Shown here in pieces: positions 62,010 to 64,000 of a stretch of 64,000 bases of DNA. The DNA comes from Ceriagrion tenellum (Eukaryota; Arthropoda; Insecta; Odonata; Coenagrionidae), in contig OY720636.1 in NCBI GenBank assembly GCA_963169105.1, positions 138,809,747 through 138,873,746 on the forward strand, written 5' to 3'. The notes under the pieces were generated by a model. That model made no database searches. It saw only the letters and a program-made list of their open reading frames with translations, and was not told the DNA's origin. The first letter of the stretch is position 1. Every line of letters begins with the position of its first letter. The position numbers and the translations under genes are program-made.

Positions 62010-62250
62010 AAAGAAACCGGGAGTCTCCCCTCTTTTTCCCGCTCGCTTCCTCCATCTTCCTCCTTCTTCGACCCGTTCCCCGGTCTCCGGCTTGTCTCCC
62101 GCGAAAGAAAAATCTCGCCTCACATGTTTCCTGCCGAACTGCGATTTCAATTCTTCCATTCTCTGAGCCACTCCATTCTCGGGGAGTTCAAGGAACGTCT
62201 TTTCCCTTCCCACATTTCTTCCTTTGTCCATATACTCCCAGGCTGGAAAT
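62010..62250. other. C/T-rich GC-richer island
   Basis: Pyrimidine-rich with TCCTCCTTCTTC-like runs at 62040-62075. Open on both strands with compositional products; no gene called. Confidence 0.45.
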
Positions 62251-62719
62251 TCTGTTTGTGCTGAAATGGCGGTCCTTCAGCGTTGATTTATCAAGTGGCA
62301 AAAGCCTCTCTTTCAGAAAGTAGTACGAAGTAACGGAGTCATACCGTAACGTAACATGACAGCTTGTAGAAAACTTATGAAAGTAAGACGTAGAGATAAG
62401 TTCAAGATATGAAGCCAACAATTATCAGCCAGGCAAAGAGCATCTTAAAGGTTTCTCTCAGCTGGCCAAAAAAAAAAGGGCGAATGGAAGAAATGTAAAC
62501 CAATCTGTCCTCGGTCAGACAAATTTCAGCTCCCTACATTTAACTGATTGATGATTTTGATTTCTTAAAATAATTAAAAGTGCAGTCGGGGGATTATAAG
62601 CCACGGGCACAATCTTTAGTGCATGGAAATGTTAATGTACAGTCTTATGGATTTTTGTCCAAATAACCCCCTTATTGTGGTTCTTCTCTCTTCGATATTA
62701 TTTAAAGGAGGTTTTTTCC

Positions 62720-63290
62720 AAAGCTTCCTCCTCATTATCTTATCCCTCTTTTCCCTTCGTCCTCTAAGAAACCCCGCATATTTCCTTCTTCCCCGAGCCC
62801 TTAACAGCCACCTCTAGCAACTTCTCCATTTCCCTGTCCTAGTTCTCCTTGCGCCACGAATTGCTGCCGTAACAAGCCTGCTTAAATTACGTCTGTAGCT
62901 CCACTTCAGGGGCCTCTCTTCTTCTTGAATGCCGTCATTTCCTCACCAGGGATCACATAATAACTATCTTGCAGCCATGCCTTTGCATTATGCCTCGCTT
63001 TATTCTCCGCGCGAATCCCAGGCATCCAACTCCCCTCGCTACCTCCCCCTGGGTCCCTCTTGCCCACCCACTCTTTACCTCTGTCACCTCTTCTCTCACT
63101 CCCTTTCCCATTTTGGCCCTTTTTTCGCCCGAATTTCAAACCGCCGGCGCGCACACACTCTCCACTGCGTGCGTTTCTCTTTCTTCTCGAACAAAAGTCC
63201 TTCCTTCTTTTCTGGAACGGTCTTCCAAGTCATCTTAATCACGTCGTCTCTACCCCGCTTAAAATCCATTCCCCTTCGCTTTTGTAAAGA
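62720..63290. other. C/T-rich GC-richer island
   Basis: The plus strand is C/T-rich over about 550 bases with CpG near 63140-63170. Three plus-strand frames (122, 89 and 75 codons) overlap each other, which argues that openness here is compositional. Confidence 0.5.
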
Positions 63291-63855
63291 GTGCTAGCTC
63301 TCCGCCAGGAACCAGAAACCCTTTTGTTAATCCCGACGGTTAAACAGAGAATGGCCCGCGTACTAATGTCAGGGTAATTCAAGAGTTTTCGTGGGTCGGT
63401 GAAGCGCATTGAATGTAACGCCAGGGAGTAAAATACAATTTTTTTCCTGCTTCTCAATAGTTTCACCGCTGGTAGCTAGGTGAAATTGGAAATTCTTCAA
63501 ATTTGGCTCTCCTTCCAATATTTTGGGGCAGCCGGAAAACTTTTTACTATCATTCTTTCAATACAATTGATGTTCTATGTATATTTTTTCTTTTGTAGAA
63601 GATAACGCGTTCATCTTTGTTGAATGACACCATAGCCCTCTCAATTGGTAGTTATTTATATTTTTAGCACCCTTTTTTGCGTTTTAAATGCTACATATGT
63701 CAACTTTCGTAGCCTGAATAGCCAAGATTCAACACATAAACAGTTTTTACATTAAAAATAATTACGTTTCATCTCATTTGTTCCAAATTTTTAACCATTT
63801 TACAATGGTTTACCAATACAATATTGACACGATTTAATTTAAACTACCGATTTAG

Positions 63856-63942
63856 GGTGGCCCCTGCGAAGATGAGACTGAATTAGATTGGAAAGAAAGC
63901 GATCAAGGGACTCCGGGTTGTTGCACATTCGATGAGTTTTGA
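63856..63942 (+). CDS. Candidate short Cys-rich terminal exon
   Basis: After acceptor TTTAAACTACCGATTTAG there are 28 codons and TGA. The product GGPCEDETELDWKESDQGTP then GCCTFDEF is acidic with three Cys and a Gly-rich start, unlike translated random AT-rich DNA. It suggests the end of a secreted protein. The phase is 0, incompatible with the exon ending at 56961 (phase 1). The short length leaves chance a real alternative. The window ends 58 bases later. Confidence 0.35.
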   Translation, partial: GGPCEDETELDWKESDQGTPGCCTFDEF

Positions 63943-64000
63943 TTGAAAGTGAGTATGGAAAGAAACGTTTGGTATGAGAGGGATGACAACTACTGCAGTG

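Noticed and set aside
1..64000. tRNA, rRNA, CRISPR and bacterial operon features
   Set aside because: No TPsiC-like arm with matching acceptor stem, no rRNA-like segments, no regularly spaced repeats with spacers, and no gene-dense colinear ORFs were seen by eye. A tRNA covariance scan was not possible here.

Overview
The window looks like gene-poor nuclear DNA from an arthropod, most likely an insect. It is strongly A+T-rich, has no long intact reading frame, contains short open stretches bounded by GT/AG splice signals, and carries decayed LINEs and a piggyBac relic of kinds common in insect genomes. The species cannot be named from the sequence. I saw no rRNA, tRNA or CRISPR array, and nothing bacterial in organisation.

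The best-supported content is mobile-element debris. There are seven 3'-end fragments of non-LTR retrotransposons (LINEs): 10666-11292 (+), 18005-19455 (-), 28265-28680 (-), 29125-30745 (-), 43600-44080 (+), 46878-47400 (-) and 57335-58330 (-). They represent several RT families. The copy at 10666-11292 is the youngest-looking: one reading frame broken by a single TGA, flanked by a 10-bp target-site duplication. A degenerate piggyBac-type transposase lies at 34385-35510 (+). Two faint Penelope/hammerhead-like footprints lie near 8371-8403 and 54306-54352.

Host coding sequence is sparse and only inferred. Three short plus-strand exons (32244-32371, 49167-49281, 56885-56961) have splice signals on both sides and mutually compatible phases. 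Joined, they give about 106 residues, part of which resembles the C-terminal half of a von Willebrand type D (VWD) domain, so a large secreted protein with introns of about 17 kb and 8 kb may cross the right half of the window. On the minus strand, 60807-61071 is a convincing but unidentified terminal exon, and 61855-61938 is a possible upstream exon. Weaker candidates are at 9517-9739, 9854-9979, 25796-25983, 45102-45408, 53241-53432, 53624-53807 and 63856-63942.

A further feature is a set of more than a dozen GC-richer islands of a few hundred bases, most with strong purine/pyrimidine strand asymmetry. They give long but low-complexity Ser/Pro- or Arg/Glu-rich reading frames that I do not accept as genes. 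The remainder is AT-rich intergenic or intronic DNA with small repeats: a 31-bp tandem repeat, a (TA)27 tract, two near-perfect hairpins, and a pair of roughly 118-bp dispersed repeats.
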